64,000 nucleotides of DNA. It comes from Dermatemys mawii. Lineage: Eukaryota; Chordata; Testudines; Dermatemydidae. The notes under the pieces were generated by a model that saw only the letters and a program-made list of their open reading frames with translations, did not search any database and was not told the origin of the DNA. The DNA is taken from assembly GCA_007922305.1 (NCBI GenBank), contig ML677365.1, forward strand, positions 18,023,512 to 18,087,511, read 5' to 3'. The translations under genes were made by a program, and so were the position numbers. Within the stretch, counting starts at the first letter, position 1. Every line of letters begins with the position of its first letter. Positions 30,131-42,760 of the stretch are shown here, in pieces.

Positions 30131-31480
30131 GTTCCATAAAGGAGCTTAGTTGTTTCTTACATTTGTTGATAATGAAGGGTAGCTGTTATTCCCACCAGTT
30201 TCTATGAAGTTTACCCCAACTGATAACAGGGGCATTGACAGAGGATTCAGGGCCTAGTCCTGCAAAGCCGAAGTCATGTGAGCAAGCATTCCTCAGGTAT
30301 ATAGTCCCATAGTCTTCAGTAGGGATACTTGCTTAAGGATTGCTTATGGCTTTGGAGAATTAGGGTCTAACAATGTGAGGGATGACAAAGTGAGCTTTAC
30401 CTACCTATCCTTTTTGGAATAGGATGCATTATGCTTTTTACTCATTACTGTGAAGCAACTGGGAATGCTCCTTCTAGGATACAGTTTCACCAATGCACTT
30501 TCAGATGTCATAAAGCTCCACAGCTGAGGATACCCTCATTTTGCCCCATATTTCTTTTCTAACAGTTGATTCTCCCATCATTCTAAATTTAAGGGAATCT
30601 GAAATATTTATCCTCAGAGAAAAACCATGGCCCAATTTCACTACACACACTTTTCACTTTTTTAATAAATAATAATAAAAACACCTAAAAGGACAAAACA
30701 AAGCCAGGATATTTGCCTTTTGTTGTTTCTCCCTAGGAAAACCTATACACATCATCAGCATTCTCCATGCTCTTTTCAATTGGTTCCCACCTTTTCTGGA
30801 CTCATCCTTCCCCTCATACCCATGCGTTCCCCCCAACCCACCAGGAAAGGGGTAACCAAGGAAACCAGAAACCATAGCAACCTAAAACAGTACAATTTGT
30901 CTCTAAGAAAAGAAACATAACCATGCAAAATCCCTTTAATATTTGTACCAAGCTAGAGGCTTCAAATCTCCTCCTCCACCTTTTAGGAAAAAAATTATAT
31001 GCTTGAATTCTTTTACAAGAGCAGCTTTGGTGCTAACAATCCTGTGCAGATATCAGGGTAAAATTCACCTTTTGCCCCACTGCAGAGGGCCTACCCAAAG
31101 CCTTCCTGCTGCAGGAAACCTGCATTTTAAGTCCCACACACCAGTAAAATAATATTATAGTATTCAATAGTAGTTGAACTATTCTGTCAGACAATTGCCT
31201 CTTTCTCCTTCAAATCCTGCCAGAAAACCTACAAGTAATCGGCCAAGTAACAATGCTAAATTGAGAGGCTGCAGAGAAGAGGCATTTAATTGATCGAAAA
31301 GAAAAGTTCATGTGATACAGAGGCATCAAGTTCACAAAGCTAGTCTATGAAACTACATCTTCCTGTTGTTATATCCTCATCCTCCTTTCCTAGCTCCACC
31401 CTCCCATTGTTTGTTACACTAACTTGTTGCAACTTGCTCTCTTACCTATTTATCATAGGTGCTTATGTGCCCTGCCCCTT
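30131..31480. other. No gene; one palindromic unclassified repeat
   Basis: 30249-30367 (GGGCCTAGTCCTGCAAAGCC ... ) resembles a dispersed fold-back repeat. The rest is unrecognised. Confidence 0.4.
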
Positions 31481-31720
31481 CAAATCACCATAGTATCTGA
31501 GCACCTCTGAATCTTTACTTTTGAATACCTGGACCTATGTGACTTGCCCAAGGTCAGAAAGGAAGCCTGTGGCAAAGCAGGAACTTGAACCTGGATCTTC
31601 CAGATCACAGCTTAGTGTCCTAAGCCCTGGAGCATTCTTCCTCTTACATAGTAGATTGTAAATTCTCTGGACCAGAGAGCATGTCTTAGCTGTTTGTACA
31701 ACATGTAGCAGAAACAGGCC
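31481..31720 (-). mobile_element. MIR-like SINE, antisense, with L2-like tail
   Basis: ACTTGCCCAAGGTCAG, AGCAGGAACTTGAACCTGGA and TAAGCCCTGGAGC are the complement of the MIR core in the right order. 31655-31720 (TAGATTGTAAATTCTCTGG, GTTTGTACAAC) resembles an L2-type 3' tail on the + strand. Confidence 0.72.
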
Positions 31721-32618
31721 TGGTTGAGATTAGAACTAAGAGATTTTTTGCACTAATTTTGGATTACTTGCTCCGACCCCTCACTATCACTGTTGTAAGA
31801 TGTAGGGGCAGATTCAACACTGGTCCATGCCAACTTCTGGCAATGTATGTAGATCAGGCAACAAGCCCCCCAGACACTGCCTGCTGTAAGGAGATCTCAG
31901 TGGCCACAGTCTCCCTTCTACCACAGGTCCTTCAGATGGTTACTGCAGTACAAAAAATGGGTGTTGCTTGTGCTGAGAGAAATAGCATGTATGGGAATCC
32001 CAACTTTATATCAACATTAAATGCTTGATTTCTTAAATGGGTTTCCTTCTTGATAGATTTTAGAATAAGGTTTTCTCTCTCAAGATGAAGAGTCCAGAAG
32101 ACAAGCTGTTTGACTTACAGCCAAGCTCCACACTAGAAAGATTACTGGATGTTATCATGTTTGTAAGAATGACAATAGTCATAAATTATGCAAATTTATC
32201 TTTTTAATTTTGCTGGTGAATGAATCTTGAGTAACTGGTTGTTGAAAAAGAACCCTCACAATCAGCTATTTTTACAGTTTTGTGTCAAACTTTGGTGGGA
32301 CAATGTCAGGTAAGATCATGCCAGCTTCCACATAGTGGTCTCACCTATCCACTTTTTTATTTTTGGGGGAGAGAGGGGCGGGGTCCATAGGCAGTCTCAG
32401 GGGTATGCAAATCATTGACTATTTTTTGCTCCCAAGTAGGCCTCGCACCTCTTTTGTCCAAAGGCCTTGGACAGCAGCACTGCAAGATGAGGTAAGCGAA
32501 GCTCACAAATCATAAGAATCAAAGAGAAGTCTGAGAAGCCTCGCCTTTTGGGTCAACAAGCCACATAAGGGAAGGCTGACCTTCCAGAATCTCCAGCCAT
32601 ATTGGGGAGAAGCAGACA
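31721..32618. other. No recognisable feature
   Basis: An 89-codon frame at 31759-32028 has no domain I know and no splice context; the remainder is unrecognised. Confidence 0.5.
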
Positions 32619-33295
32619 TGGTGTGATAAATGAAGGGGGAGGGGCAGGTAAGCTCCCTTTTATGGATATCAGGCCAGCCAGTTAGCTATAAAATCCCTGT
32701 TAGTAGCTGTTCTCTACTTACTTTACCTGTAAAGAGTTAGAAAATCCATATGTAAAAGGAAGGGAGTGGGCACCTAACCAAAAGAGCCAATGGGAAGGCT
32801 AGAACTTTTTAAAGCTTTTAAGGAAAAAACTTCTCCTTTTGTCGGTCTGTGGTTATTCTCCAGACAGAGTAGAGACAGGGATGGAACTATGCTGTAAAAA
32901 GCTTTGGGCCAGGTATGAAAATCATCAGATCATACCTAGAAACTACTCATTTGAAACCCCAGATATGAAAGTAGATCAGGAAGTGTCTAGGAAGATACAA
33001 TTAGGTTTATCTTTTTTGTTTCTTTATGGCTTGTGCACTCCTCTGTGCTAACCCCAGGTGCTTTTGTTTTGCTTGTAGCCTTTACGATGGACTTCAAGAA
33101 GCTATCTTGATGCTTAATTCCTGTAATTGTTTTTTTAAAACGTAGCAAAAAGCCTTAGTTCCAGATGTATTTTCTTACTTTTTGTTTTTAATAAAATGTA
33201 CCTTTTTTTTTAAGAACAGGATTGGATATGTGTGTCCTCAAGAGGTTTGTGTACATGTTGTTTAATTAGCTGATTCCCTTTGTTTTCTTTCTTAA
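32619..33295 (+). mobile_element. LTR fragment, probably gypsy or retrovirus-like
   Basis: Starts TGTGATAAATGAAGGGGG, contains GCTATAAAATCCC (TATA-like, about 32687), AAAGAGCCAATGGGAAGG and a poly(A) signal AATAAA at 33190-33195 followed by a T-rich stretch and GTGTCCTCAAGAGGTTTGTG. This promoter-to-poly(A) layout fits an LTR. The right TG/CA end and target duplication were not found; sequence after 33295 is of different character. Confidence 0.55.
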
Positions 33296-33712
33296 CTCTT
33301 CCATTCTACAGCTCCAGGTCCTTTGCCACTTTCCCAGTGGCTGCTAGGGGAACCCAGGCCCCTGTGATTAGCAGTCCAGGTCTGCTCAGTCTCAGAGTCT
33401 ATTGCCATTTCCCTGGGTTTCTTCCTACCCCACTTCTCTACCTGCCTGTCTATCTCAGGTTTCCTGCCAGAAATTCCTCTACTTGCCAGGGCTACTCCTC
33501 CCTGCTTGGCCTCTAACCAGACTCCCCACTCCAGAGCAGAACCCCAGGTCTTACTCTCCTGCTAGATTTCCTCCTTATACCTGGTCAGCTCCCTTTCCCT
33601 CTAGAGAGGGACTACAAGCCTCCTCCCTACAGCTTCTTTCTGCTCACTTCCTGGTTTATTATCCTATCCTGGCTCCTCCCCAGGCTGGGTTTCATCTGTC
33701 AGTAGGCACTAC
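33296..33712. other. Unclassified C/T-rich sequence
   Basis: Pyrimidine-rich with TCCCAGTGGCTGC and CAGCTCCCTTTCCCTC motifs; may be another LTR but no paired ends are visible. The 129-codon frame here is low-complexity. Confidence 0.35.
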
Positions 33713-33720
33713 TGATCCCT

Positions 33721-33897
33721 TAGTGTTGCCAACCCTCCAGGACTGGCCTGGAGTCTGCTGGAATCTGTATCAATCTCCCACTGACTATTGAAAGCAATCA
33801 GGGAGATTTTAAGAGGCTAGTTTAAGAAAATGACATTATGTCATGTTACAAAAAAAACCCCAACCCAGAATAGCTTCAGTCAGAGCTGGCAACGCTA
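33721..33897. mobile_element. Short hAT-like MITE (177 bp)
   Basis: TAGTGTTGCCAACCCTCC at the left pairs with the complement of GAGCTGGCAACGCTA at the right. Flanks TGATCCCT and CGGTCCCT agree at 6 of 8 positions, an eroded 8-bp duplication. Non-coding. Confidence 0.7.
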
Positions 33898-34872
33898 CGG
33901 TCCCTGACTTCCCCTCCAGGTGCAGCATCTAAGGTTAACTGGCCCCTTCTGGCCTGCCTTAACCTGCACAAAGCTTGTGTGGGGTTGGGACATCCCATCA
34001 CACAAAGGTTTAAACTGTCCTACATATGGATCTCATAAAATTAATCTGTGTGTTTTTAAAAGTCCTAAGAGATTTGAAATTGTCATTGGGAATTTCTGGT
34101 AGATTAAGATTTGTCAAATTTCTGGTTCTCTGAAGTATTCTGTTAAAGTCTGTGTGACACAATCTCCATGGGGGAGGGAACAGGGAGAAGAGTACTCACC
34201 ATGCAAGAACTGAAATCTAAGGAGGAAGTTTTATAATTGGCTCTGAGATTGTAGATCAGACATTCAATAATAATTTGGTTTCTGTCAAGTTATTTACCTA
34301 GCACTGAGTTATAGATTTGATTAACTTTGGCATAGTTCTTTAGTGAATGTTTATAAACAAATGGACAGCTATTTCCTTATATTTCTTCTTAGAATTTATA
34401 CGGATTGACTATTTTGTCTGTGTATTAATCTGATTAATCTGATGATTAATTCGATATTGAGACTAATTTATTGATTTGACCCTGATTTAATTTAAATGTT
34501 GCAATGTTTTATTTTTAGTATTATTAACAACAGCTTAGCTTTGGTGGTATGTTTTCTGGATTTTTTTGTTTAATAATTTTAATACTAGTTATATGAAGAT
34601 AGAGACACATTTCTTTCAATTAGCAATGTCAGTCCAGATTCTTGGAGGACCTGGATGGAGATCAGCCAGTAAACCTAAAAGCCTGATCAGCTCCCACTAA
34701 TTAGCCTTTGGTTTTCACATTGCAACAATAGATAGCAAACAAACAAATAAACAAAAAAGTATGCAGTTGCAAGTAGCCTGCTGCACAGTGCAAATGGGAC
34801 TCAGTGGATGTTCAAGCATTTAGGATTTTCAGAGCAGCTTGGTAATGCCTATATCCTTTGAATGCCCTAGAC

Positions 34873-35051
34873 CAAGGATAGTCAACAGGCAGACGATGGG
34901 CCAAATCCAAACTGCCAGAAGCTTTTGAACAGACTCCCAAATCTTTTTATTTATTTGTTATTAATTATTATTATTTTCTCTGTAGTCTGGACCTTCACTG
35001 TCGCTTGACCAAGAAATTCAGACTGCCACAAAAAATAATTGACTACTCCTG
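34873..35051. mobile_element. Decayed hAT-like element
   Basis: CAAGGATAGTCAACAGGCAG at the left and, in complement, CAGGAGTAGTCAATTATTTT at the right are diverged hAT-type inverted ends (10 of 13 terminal bases agree). No target duplication remains. Confidence 0.6.
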
Positions 35052-35972
35052 CTCCATAAGTTGAAAGCTCCCAAAGAGCATGTCTGGGCATGGTTAAAGG
35101 GGTGGCTGCCGATTCAGGATTTTCAAAGGCTTTCACAAGGCCCCACATGCTCAGCCAGGTACTGCTGGAATAGTTGTATTAAGGCATTGCTAGATCGAGA
35201 GGTGCAAGTTAAGCACCTGAGGCATCAGCCACTAATTAGTTCTCTGCACATTACCCCCAATCCCAGAAGCTCATTCTAAACAGATGAAAAAACCCACTCC
35301 TGCTCCCACAACTCTCTGGAAAGTGGGGGCAGAGGGAGAGAGAGACCATTGAAATAGCTTTCACAGGTCTCTTGAGCTAAGGGTAGGCAGGAAGAAGGGA
35401 TATTAGAGTAGCCAGGGACAGTACAGGGAGGGGTAAGGATGGCTGAGGGAGAATGCTTTTTGGGTTGGGCAATTCTAGGGAAGGGCTAGGTAATCAGCCA
35501 CTGGTTTCAGCACAACACCTAACAATCTGAAGGTCACATAGACTGAGGCAAGTAAAGGAAAAAAGGGAGAGGGCAACACTTGCCCTGACACAGAGACAAA
35601 GGAGATGTCCATATGCTCCCCATTGAGTCTATGAGCCAAGGAGGACTTACCTGGAGCTCGGTGAGGCACAGGTAGTCTCACACTACATGCTCAGTACTGC
35701 ATATTGCCCTCATCAGGTCACCTAGGAGATGAGCTGAGATGTGACCTGAAGAGGGTGTCATTTAGGACCTATGTTAGTTCTCATCAAGATCAGGAGCACC
35801 CTGAGCTTACTAGCTGCTGGGTCCTTCAGAAGATTATAGGGAACCCCACTGGCATTACCCAAGCTTCCTTCCACTATATACTGCTTGAAGGATTTCTTTA
35901 ATTCCGTGGTGGGGAGGAATATATAATGTCTTCCTTCTTCTATGGAGAGGGACAGACACAGCTTGAAGTCAC
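35052..35972. other. No recognisable feature
   Basis: No supported gene or repeat end; a GA-rich run lies at 35333-35345. Confidence 0.5.
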
Positions 35973-35987
35973 GCAGTGGGTTTGTGA

Positions 35988-36263
35988 CAAAGAGTCCTGT
36001 GGCACCTTAAAGACTAACTAAAATTTTTTAGAGCATAAGCTTTCGTGGGCTAATACCCACTTCTTCGGATGCAACCGCCGGACGCATCCAAAGAAGTGGG
36101 TATTAGCCCACGAAAGTGGGATGTCGCATCCGAAGAAGTGGGTATTAGCCCACGAAAGCTTATGCTCTAAAAAATTTTAGTTAGTCTTTAAGGTGCCACA
36201 GGACTCTTTGTCACTTCTGCAATTCCAGACTAACACGGCTACCCCTCTGATTCTTGACAACAT
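35988..36263. mobile_element. Fold-back Penelope-like copy with 15-bp duplication
   Basis: GCAGTGGGTTTGTGA at 35973-35987 is repeated exactly at 36264-36278. The element has a left arm (GAGTCCTGTGGCACCTTAAA), a right arm in complement with the full PLE 3' end (CCAGACTAACACGGCTACCC), and three ribozyme-like cores: one on the minus strand (36038-36075) and two in tandem on the + strand (36077-36115 and 36126-36170), all with CCGAAGA or a variant. Confidence 0.92.
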
Positions 36264-36367
36264 GCAGTGGGTTTGTGAGAGAGATGACTTCAGTTTGGTC
36301 TGGGCAGAGTGAATAGCACCCATACACTTTTGAGGGCAGTTCTGCCACAGAGTAAGTTAACATGGTT

Positions 36368-36397
36368 TCTCTCTCTCTCTCTCTCACACACACACAC
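36368..36397. repeat. (CT)n/(CA)n microsatellite
   Basis: A short CT run grading into CA. Confidence 0.9.
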
Positions 36398-36589
36398 CCA
36401 ATCAGCTACAATTTACATAAGCAATGGCCAGATTTCCTAGTTCTTACTAGGAAATCTGTGTACTAGACAGGACGTGCTTGCCTGTGCTGTTTGATAATAG
36501 TCATTGATTTGGGTTCATCCTGGCTGAGTTGAAAAAACAAATGCTATAACCTCCATCCAAATCCAGACAAGAACATTTACATACAGGAC

Positions 36590-37440
36590 AGTGGTGTAAT
36601 CCTTATTTTAACAGCACATCTCCGTCCTTCTTCCAGGTACTCCATTAGAACCTGGCTCCTGACCCTCCTAATGATTCCTCAAACAAGGGCACGCCCTTGG
36701 CACAACAGCATTAGGCCTAACAGAATGGTGACAGAAAGGTCATTTGGCATTCTCATTCGAAGATTCAGGTGTCTTATCAAGCTGGTGCATATTACAATAT
36801 GCATCCTCCTAATGACCGCAGGACATCTCTGACAGAGAAATGTTCCCTTGTGAAGGATTTGACCTACCTTATAACATCCTCCTCCAGATGGAAGCAGGCT
36901 GGTGTCTACAGAGACAACCCTGTACTGGGGAAATCCTGTCTGAGGCCCTCTCCCAGAATCCAGACACGGAAGTCTCCAGTCCAATTAATTGCCATGGGCT
37001 TTATTTCAAGCCTTCTTAACAAAAACAGGATCAAAACTTCTCATCCTTTCCTCACAAAGGCTGTAGAGTTTAGTTCCTTTCCCTCAAGTCTGTCCCACAC
37101 CCCAAGAGTTCATCAACCTAAAAGTTCCTGGCTCTGACCTCAGAGCCCTTTGTTATAACAGGACTCTCTCTACTCTCCCCTCTGTTTTTTGGAGATGCTC
37201 CACCCTCTGGAAGGTATTGCAGTCCTCCTTCCCCAGTTTCCTGTCCCTCCTTTTATGAGGATCAGCCAATTAAGTTGCTGGTCTTTTCAGCCAGCCAGCT
37301 GAAGGCCTCTGACCTCAAAGAAATACTGTCTCTTAACCCTTCACACCCTTTTCACATGTTTTTCTTTAGCATGCTTGAATTTGTTCCTTCTAGCCCTTAA
37401 TTGCTCAGAATTACTCAGAAATAATTTTTCCTGGGGTATC
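36590..37440 (-). mobile_element. Possible LTR, antisense
   Basis: On the minus strand CCTCATAAAAGGAGGG (TATA-like, about 37255) is followed downstream by AATAAA (complement of GGGCTTTATTTCAAGCC near 37000), a spacing seen in LTRs. The ends are not defined. Confidence 0.4.
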
Positions 37441-40400
37441 TGATACTGCATGTGGACTGGGAGGAGTGTTCAGCTCAGGTACAGACAGCAGTCAGACCAC
37501 TCCTAAACAGAACTGGTTTGTGGGGGGTGCCAAGTTTTGGGTTCCTCCTCACAAGCAGAACCGCGTGAAGTGTTTCACATACCTAAAGCTCAATTGTGTC
37601 TTTAAGGAAGCCAGAAGATCCTGGAGGTTTTGTGCTTGAGGTGGGAAGTGTGAGAATTATAATCCTTGATTAGTTCTTTGTGTCACTCACAGATGCCCTT
37701 GCCACACTGCCATTGGCATAGTTTCTTACCCATTTGTTTGTTAACTAATTTATCTCATCAGTTCATCCCAAACACAGCTTACCCTAGAGATGTGCAGACA
37801 GTACACACACATCAGCATTCCCATCCCATGACACCCTTTCAGCAGCCATAATTCTAGAGCTGGAAGAGGTAGCAATAAAATAAGTTCATAAATTGGAAGC
37901 TAAAAGGGGTGAGATGGTGGGAGCATAATAGGGAGGGGAGGTTGAGTGATGGGAGCTCCTGAAGAGGAGGGGTCAAAAGAGATTGGAAAAAATTATGCCT
38001 CTCCTTCTTACATTTTCTCTAAAATATGTCAGCCTGGCACTGATCCCACGTTTCACTTATGATGATGTGCTCACCATGAGTAAAACAGCAACCTCTATAG
38101 AAGCCAAGATATAATATATTGTGGAATATTTTACAATTTCTCGTTATGATGAGATTTCATTAGTGCTGTTTTTTTTTAATGCTAGTGAAGCTGAGAGTTC
38201 AACTTTGCAGCACTTGATTAGGACAATATAATTATTACAGTGCCTGGTAGTGCCTCAGTAGCTAAGGATCTATCAGCCTTGCCATTAAAAATTCCTGTTC
38301 TCCCTGGTTCAGAACTCAGCACCCTCAAGTTGCATGACTAAGCAGCACTCAAGCTCCTGAGCGTTATTTGTGTTTTTAACTAAAATGTGTTGAAATTAGT
38401 TTGGCTGTATCTTGACTAAGAGAGAAATGAAAAGCTGGGAAGGGTGGAAGGTGCTTCCAGATACTCTCCATTTTTGGGGCAGCCCTGGAACAAAAATGGC
38501 TATGGTTTGAAAATAAAAACATTTCCTTAGTCACATTAGGCGTGGGGAAGGGGCGGGCAGTGAATCAGCAAGACTGTAGAAGAGCCCGACACTGCTCCCC
38601 TTGCTCCTGTGTGAGCCCCTTTGACCTAATGTGACTCTTGGCACCAATGAGGCCAACAAGATTGAAGCCAATGGTGAATACACTTTTCATATTGGGGCAG
38701 ATTCTCTACCCTTCCTGAGCCCTGCTCAGACATAGGATGTTTATATTGCCCTCAGAGGTGTGACTGAAGCACACGTTGACATACCAAAGTAGCTTTGCTC
38801 TAGTTTACTTGAATAACAATAACAGTGATGCGGTAACAGTTTGAGCTGTACAACCTCACCCAGCACCCTAGCTATGCACTCCAGAAGCTATTCTGTGCAG
38901 CCACAGCTCCACTCCTCTAGTTATTTGCGCTAGGTAAATCAAAACTAGCTGGGGTATATTGACAGATGCTGTTGTCACCCTGTCCACATGAGCCAAGAGG
39001 TCACTGGTAGCCAGCTGTTGCTTCCTGATCCTGAACCATCAAGCCCCAGTGCAAGTTGAAGCTGGATCCCTCATGCGCCACATGCCAGTGGCAGAACAAG
39101 CACACTGGAGCGCCTCTCCTTGTCCCCTGCATGGAGGCAGGGGTACAGCTCATGCGGGAAGTGACAGAGCAACGCCTGCCTGGAACGAATGCTTCACTGG
39201 TGAGCTCTGGATGATTTCACTCCTCTCTGTGTTTGTACCTACGCAGGTACAATCTTTGGTCTGATAAGACTTATCAGACCAAAGATTCTGACCTATTGTT
39301 TTTAGACTGCATTAGATTCAGACTTATGTATCCCATGGGTGAGCTGCACTCAGTGACCTATCTGACAATATTTCTAGTACCAGATACCCTCATTTTTGCC
39401 TTTGTCTTTTTGAAGTAGCGATACAGGCTAAAACCAAACCAACCTTCCTGAAACTCCCTTGAGGATTCTGATTAAATCAGACCCATTTCCAAACCATCCC
39501 TGTTTGTTTATTCAGTCACTGTGAACTCTTTGCTGAGATTCTGTGTAGCAGAAACAGTCCATGGAAGGAACCCATTGCTCATTTTAAATAAAACAAATCC
39601 TCCCAAGGATGTCTTCAGCACTTGCTTCTTCCTGAACAGCCTTCCCATCAGCTAATGCACCCAGTTTAAGGTATTTGTTCTGCTACCAGTGGATGTGTCT
39701 AACTTCCTTTAATGTTAGTGGGTGCTCTGTGTGTGCAATGAGAAAAGAACAGAGCTCTAAATATAGAAATCCAAGGCCCAATCTTTGAGGGAAGTATCTG
39801 CAAAAAAATGATTCAAAGAAGAGTCTTACAAGTCCTGCAGAGAGAGGGAGAAAGAACTGTGAATGGATCCAAGCATTATAAAAGACTATGTTTTGCAGGG
39901 CACTGACTGTCTTAGGGGATTTCTAAAGGGATGTGCAGCCCTTCACCACTAAGTTAGTACTCATTTAAATCTGACACCAGTGAAGCAAAGTTATTGCTGA
40001 GTCACTTGCCTGGTTGTCTCAGCCCAGTACCTAGGACCTGATCCAATGGTCATTTGACATTAGTAGGAGACTTTCCATTGACTGCAGTGAGTGGTGGATG
40101 AGTGCCCTGGTGGATACATGGGCATTTCAGCAAAATCCGTATAATAATGAACTCTAATTGAGCTCTTTCTAGCAGCTTCAGGAGAGAAGATAAGAATTTG
40201 AGTATCCTCATCGCTATCAGAAGTGGTCCCTCAAGAAAAGGGCTGAGGAAAACTGGACAGGCAGCAGAGGACAGCATTCATTCTTGCTGTTTGTTCTGAG
40301 CATAGATAGAGAACATTAGTCTCTGGACCTGCCTGTTCAGTTACTCAGAAGTTACTTTGCAAAACAGAATCCAAAGTCTCTCAGGTAAAGAAATATTTCC

Positions 40401-40530
40401 TGAGAGTTTAGTTAAAACAAAAGCTGATCCAGGAGGCATCATAGTCATAAACATACAATAGAGGGGAAAAAAACTTACAAAGCCTCACACAGTTTGACTA
40501 TAACATAACCTTTCTCCCATTCTTGCTTGC
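37441..40530. other. No gene; one short perfect palindrome
   Basis: Three kilobases without a convincing frame or repeat end, except the inverted repeat at 39251-39287. This may be single-copy DNA. Confidence 0.45.
39251..39287. repeat. 37-bp near-perfect palindrome
   Basis: AATCTTTGGTCTGATAAG (39251-39268), one A, then its exact complement (39270-39287). No repeat family is recognised around it. Confidence 0.95.
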
Positions 40531-40535
40531 AGTGT

Positions 40536-40697
40536 CTTGTTGTAGCTGTGTTAGTCCCAGAATACTGTAGAGACAAGGTACGTGATAGAGAGTTGAGAGC
40601 TGAAGAAGAGATCTGTGTACCTCAAAAGCTTGTCTCTTTCACCAACAGGAATTGGTCCAATAAAAGATATTACCTCACCCACCTTGTCTCTCTGTCA
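40536..40697. mobile_element. Penelope-like 3' end of a second family
   Basis: GTTGTAGCTGTGTTAGTCCC opens the copy; AAAGATATTACCTCACCCAC and CTTGTCTCTCT close it, and GAGACAAGGTACGTG near 40571 is the inverted counterpart of CACCTTGTCTC at 40681. It resembles the first PLE family only in layout and in the ribozyme-like core. Confidence 0.6.
40600..40637 (+). ncRNA. Hammerhead-like core, decayed, second PLE family
   Basis: CTGAAGA (fits CUGANGA), an extra A, a short stem GAG/CTC with a 10-base loop, then AAAA where GAAA is expected, then GCTTGTCTC. The extra A after CUGANGA is shared with the first family. The GAAA change probably abolishes activity. Confidence 0.35.
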
Positions 40698-42760
40698 CCT
40701 ATCTAAATGTTTATATTGAGCCCATCATTGTGGTTTCTCAGCATGGGAGTTGCGTGGCTAACAACTTTTGCAGTATCCAATACCTGATTCTTCTCCCCTT
40801 TATATTAGTTTTACACTGTAACTCCCCTGATTTACATGGACTAATTCCTGCTTAACACTAGCAACCGTGAAAAAAGAATCAACCCCCTACAGAAGATAGA
40901 GCACAAACATCCATCATGGTAGAATCTGCTCATCAATTATTATGCTGTTGTAAAACTGGTTTAATGAGACCAAGAGGAACATTCATGTTTCAGACGTCAA
41001 CAGACTATTTCATGTTTAACCAGCAATGTTCTTCTCTGGATTGTTAAACATGAATTACAACAGGATGTAACCTGGTTTGCAGTCTCTAACATTCCCTGCC
41101 CAGGTTGCTGGTGTCACAAAAAATGATATTGGAAAGATAGCTACTGCCAGAGCCAAACTCCCAAATGACAATTTGTAATCTTTATTTTCAAGCCAAATTC
41201 AGGTTAGGCATGGTGTTGTCACCTTCAGGCGATTGTGGGGAGCAAAAGATCCCAAACCGATTCTCTTGAATAGTCACTTCTGCCAACTGTCAAGCTGTGT
41301 CTCTGAGTAAGGAATTGATTCCAAGAGTGAGGCACTGATACTGCAGTAATGAGCTATGAAGGTGCTTCTCCTGAATGGGACTGGGATTAAGTCCATGTTC
41401 CAGAGATAATGATTATATATTCTGCTTGTTCTGTCAAATGTCAAAGTTAATCCTTCTGCTTATTGTAAATTCTTTCTCAGCACAATACTCCTGCTTCCTT
41501 TACAAAGTATGGTAAGACATACAGAAAAACTGTCATGTGATCTATAACCTCTAAAATGAAATATCACACCAATGTTTGCTAGGAACTTTACTGTAACAGA
41601 GGTTTGGCTCCTGCAGCCCTGACTAATGGGGATACGGAGGGCGACAGCTCAAGCCTATATACTGTAATGTAGAAAATATCCCATTTTCAGCATCTGTCAT
41701 CTGGAACATTTTGGGCATCAGTCTGCTTCTTCCTGTGTTAATTTTCTTTGCTCAAGAGCAAGTGCCCACGGTTCTTTCATTTTTTTGCCTCCTGCCTCTG
41801 TTCTGACAAGGAAATTCTGTGCAGTGTTTCTCTAAGGTAGCTCCCCGCACTGCTGCTCTGGCTTGTCACAGTGCCAGTGGGAGGCACTCATGAAAGCAAC
41901 TTTAGAGAAAATGTGCTGCTCCTGTTGCACATTTTGAACTTGAACACATTTCAAGGCTTAATGTCTCATGGAAAAAGAAATTCCCTTCCTTTTTTTCCTT
42001 CCACTACTGCTCCAACAAGCAGTGATATTTATCTGGGTGGAATCACTTGCAGGAAGCAAAGGTGAAAGGCTTTTAATATTCCTGTTTACAAATGGTAGCA
42101 TGGTGTTTCTTTGCGACTCAAGTGGAGAACTGGTACTGGTGATCCAACCCGCTGTTTTTACAGAGAGAGAGAGGGAGAGAGAGAGAGCGCCCTAAGAGAA
42201 CTCTCTTCCCATGTGATATCATCCCCATTGCGTCAGCAGAAATATGTGAGCCCCAATTTAAAAAGAAAGGGGCTGCTGGTGCCGGGGGTGGTCCTTGCCT
42301 CTGCAATTTGCTCCTCCATATTACTGGTCAGTCAGAACCCAGATTTGTCTGCAAAGCTCATCTATTTTATTAGCCATTTGGGAGTTGAGTGATTTAAGAG
42401 CTACTGTGTGTAAATGTAGAGGGGATTTTTATTATTCAGACAAGCAAATAAAATGCATTGCATGGGTCACTTGCTACCTATATTGTGAATGTTTCATTTT
42501 GTGTTGGCTAGTTCTAACAGTGTACAGTGCTTAGAGGCAGTGAGAGGCACTTAGTAAGTCAAAATAAATAACAATAAGTAAACACAATGCACCAAATTTC
42601 CTTCCCATGAAAAAAAGTCCTATTCTGCTGAAGTCAGTGAGGCTATACCTACTTATCGAAGTGTTTGAATTTACCCATTAGCCTCAGTTGTAGGAATACT
42701 TGACCTAAGTCAAGAAAGAAAGGAGTTATCATATTAATATTACTAGAATTAGGATGAGAG
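40698..42760. other. No recognisable feature apart from a GA run
   Basis: 42162-42187 is a GA microsatellite. Frames near it (REREREGE) are artefacts. Confidence 0.5.

Noticed and set aside
36211..36393. Minus-strand frame starting MCVRERERE
   Set aside because: A GA/CT microsatellite translation continuing into a PLE end.
32619..37440. Complete endogenous retrovirus between the two LTR-like segments
   Set aside because: The two LTR-like segments are not similar to each other, are in opposite orientation, and no gag, pol or env frame lies between them.
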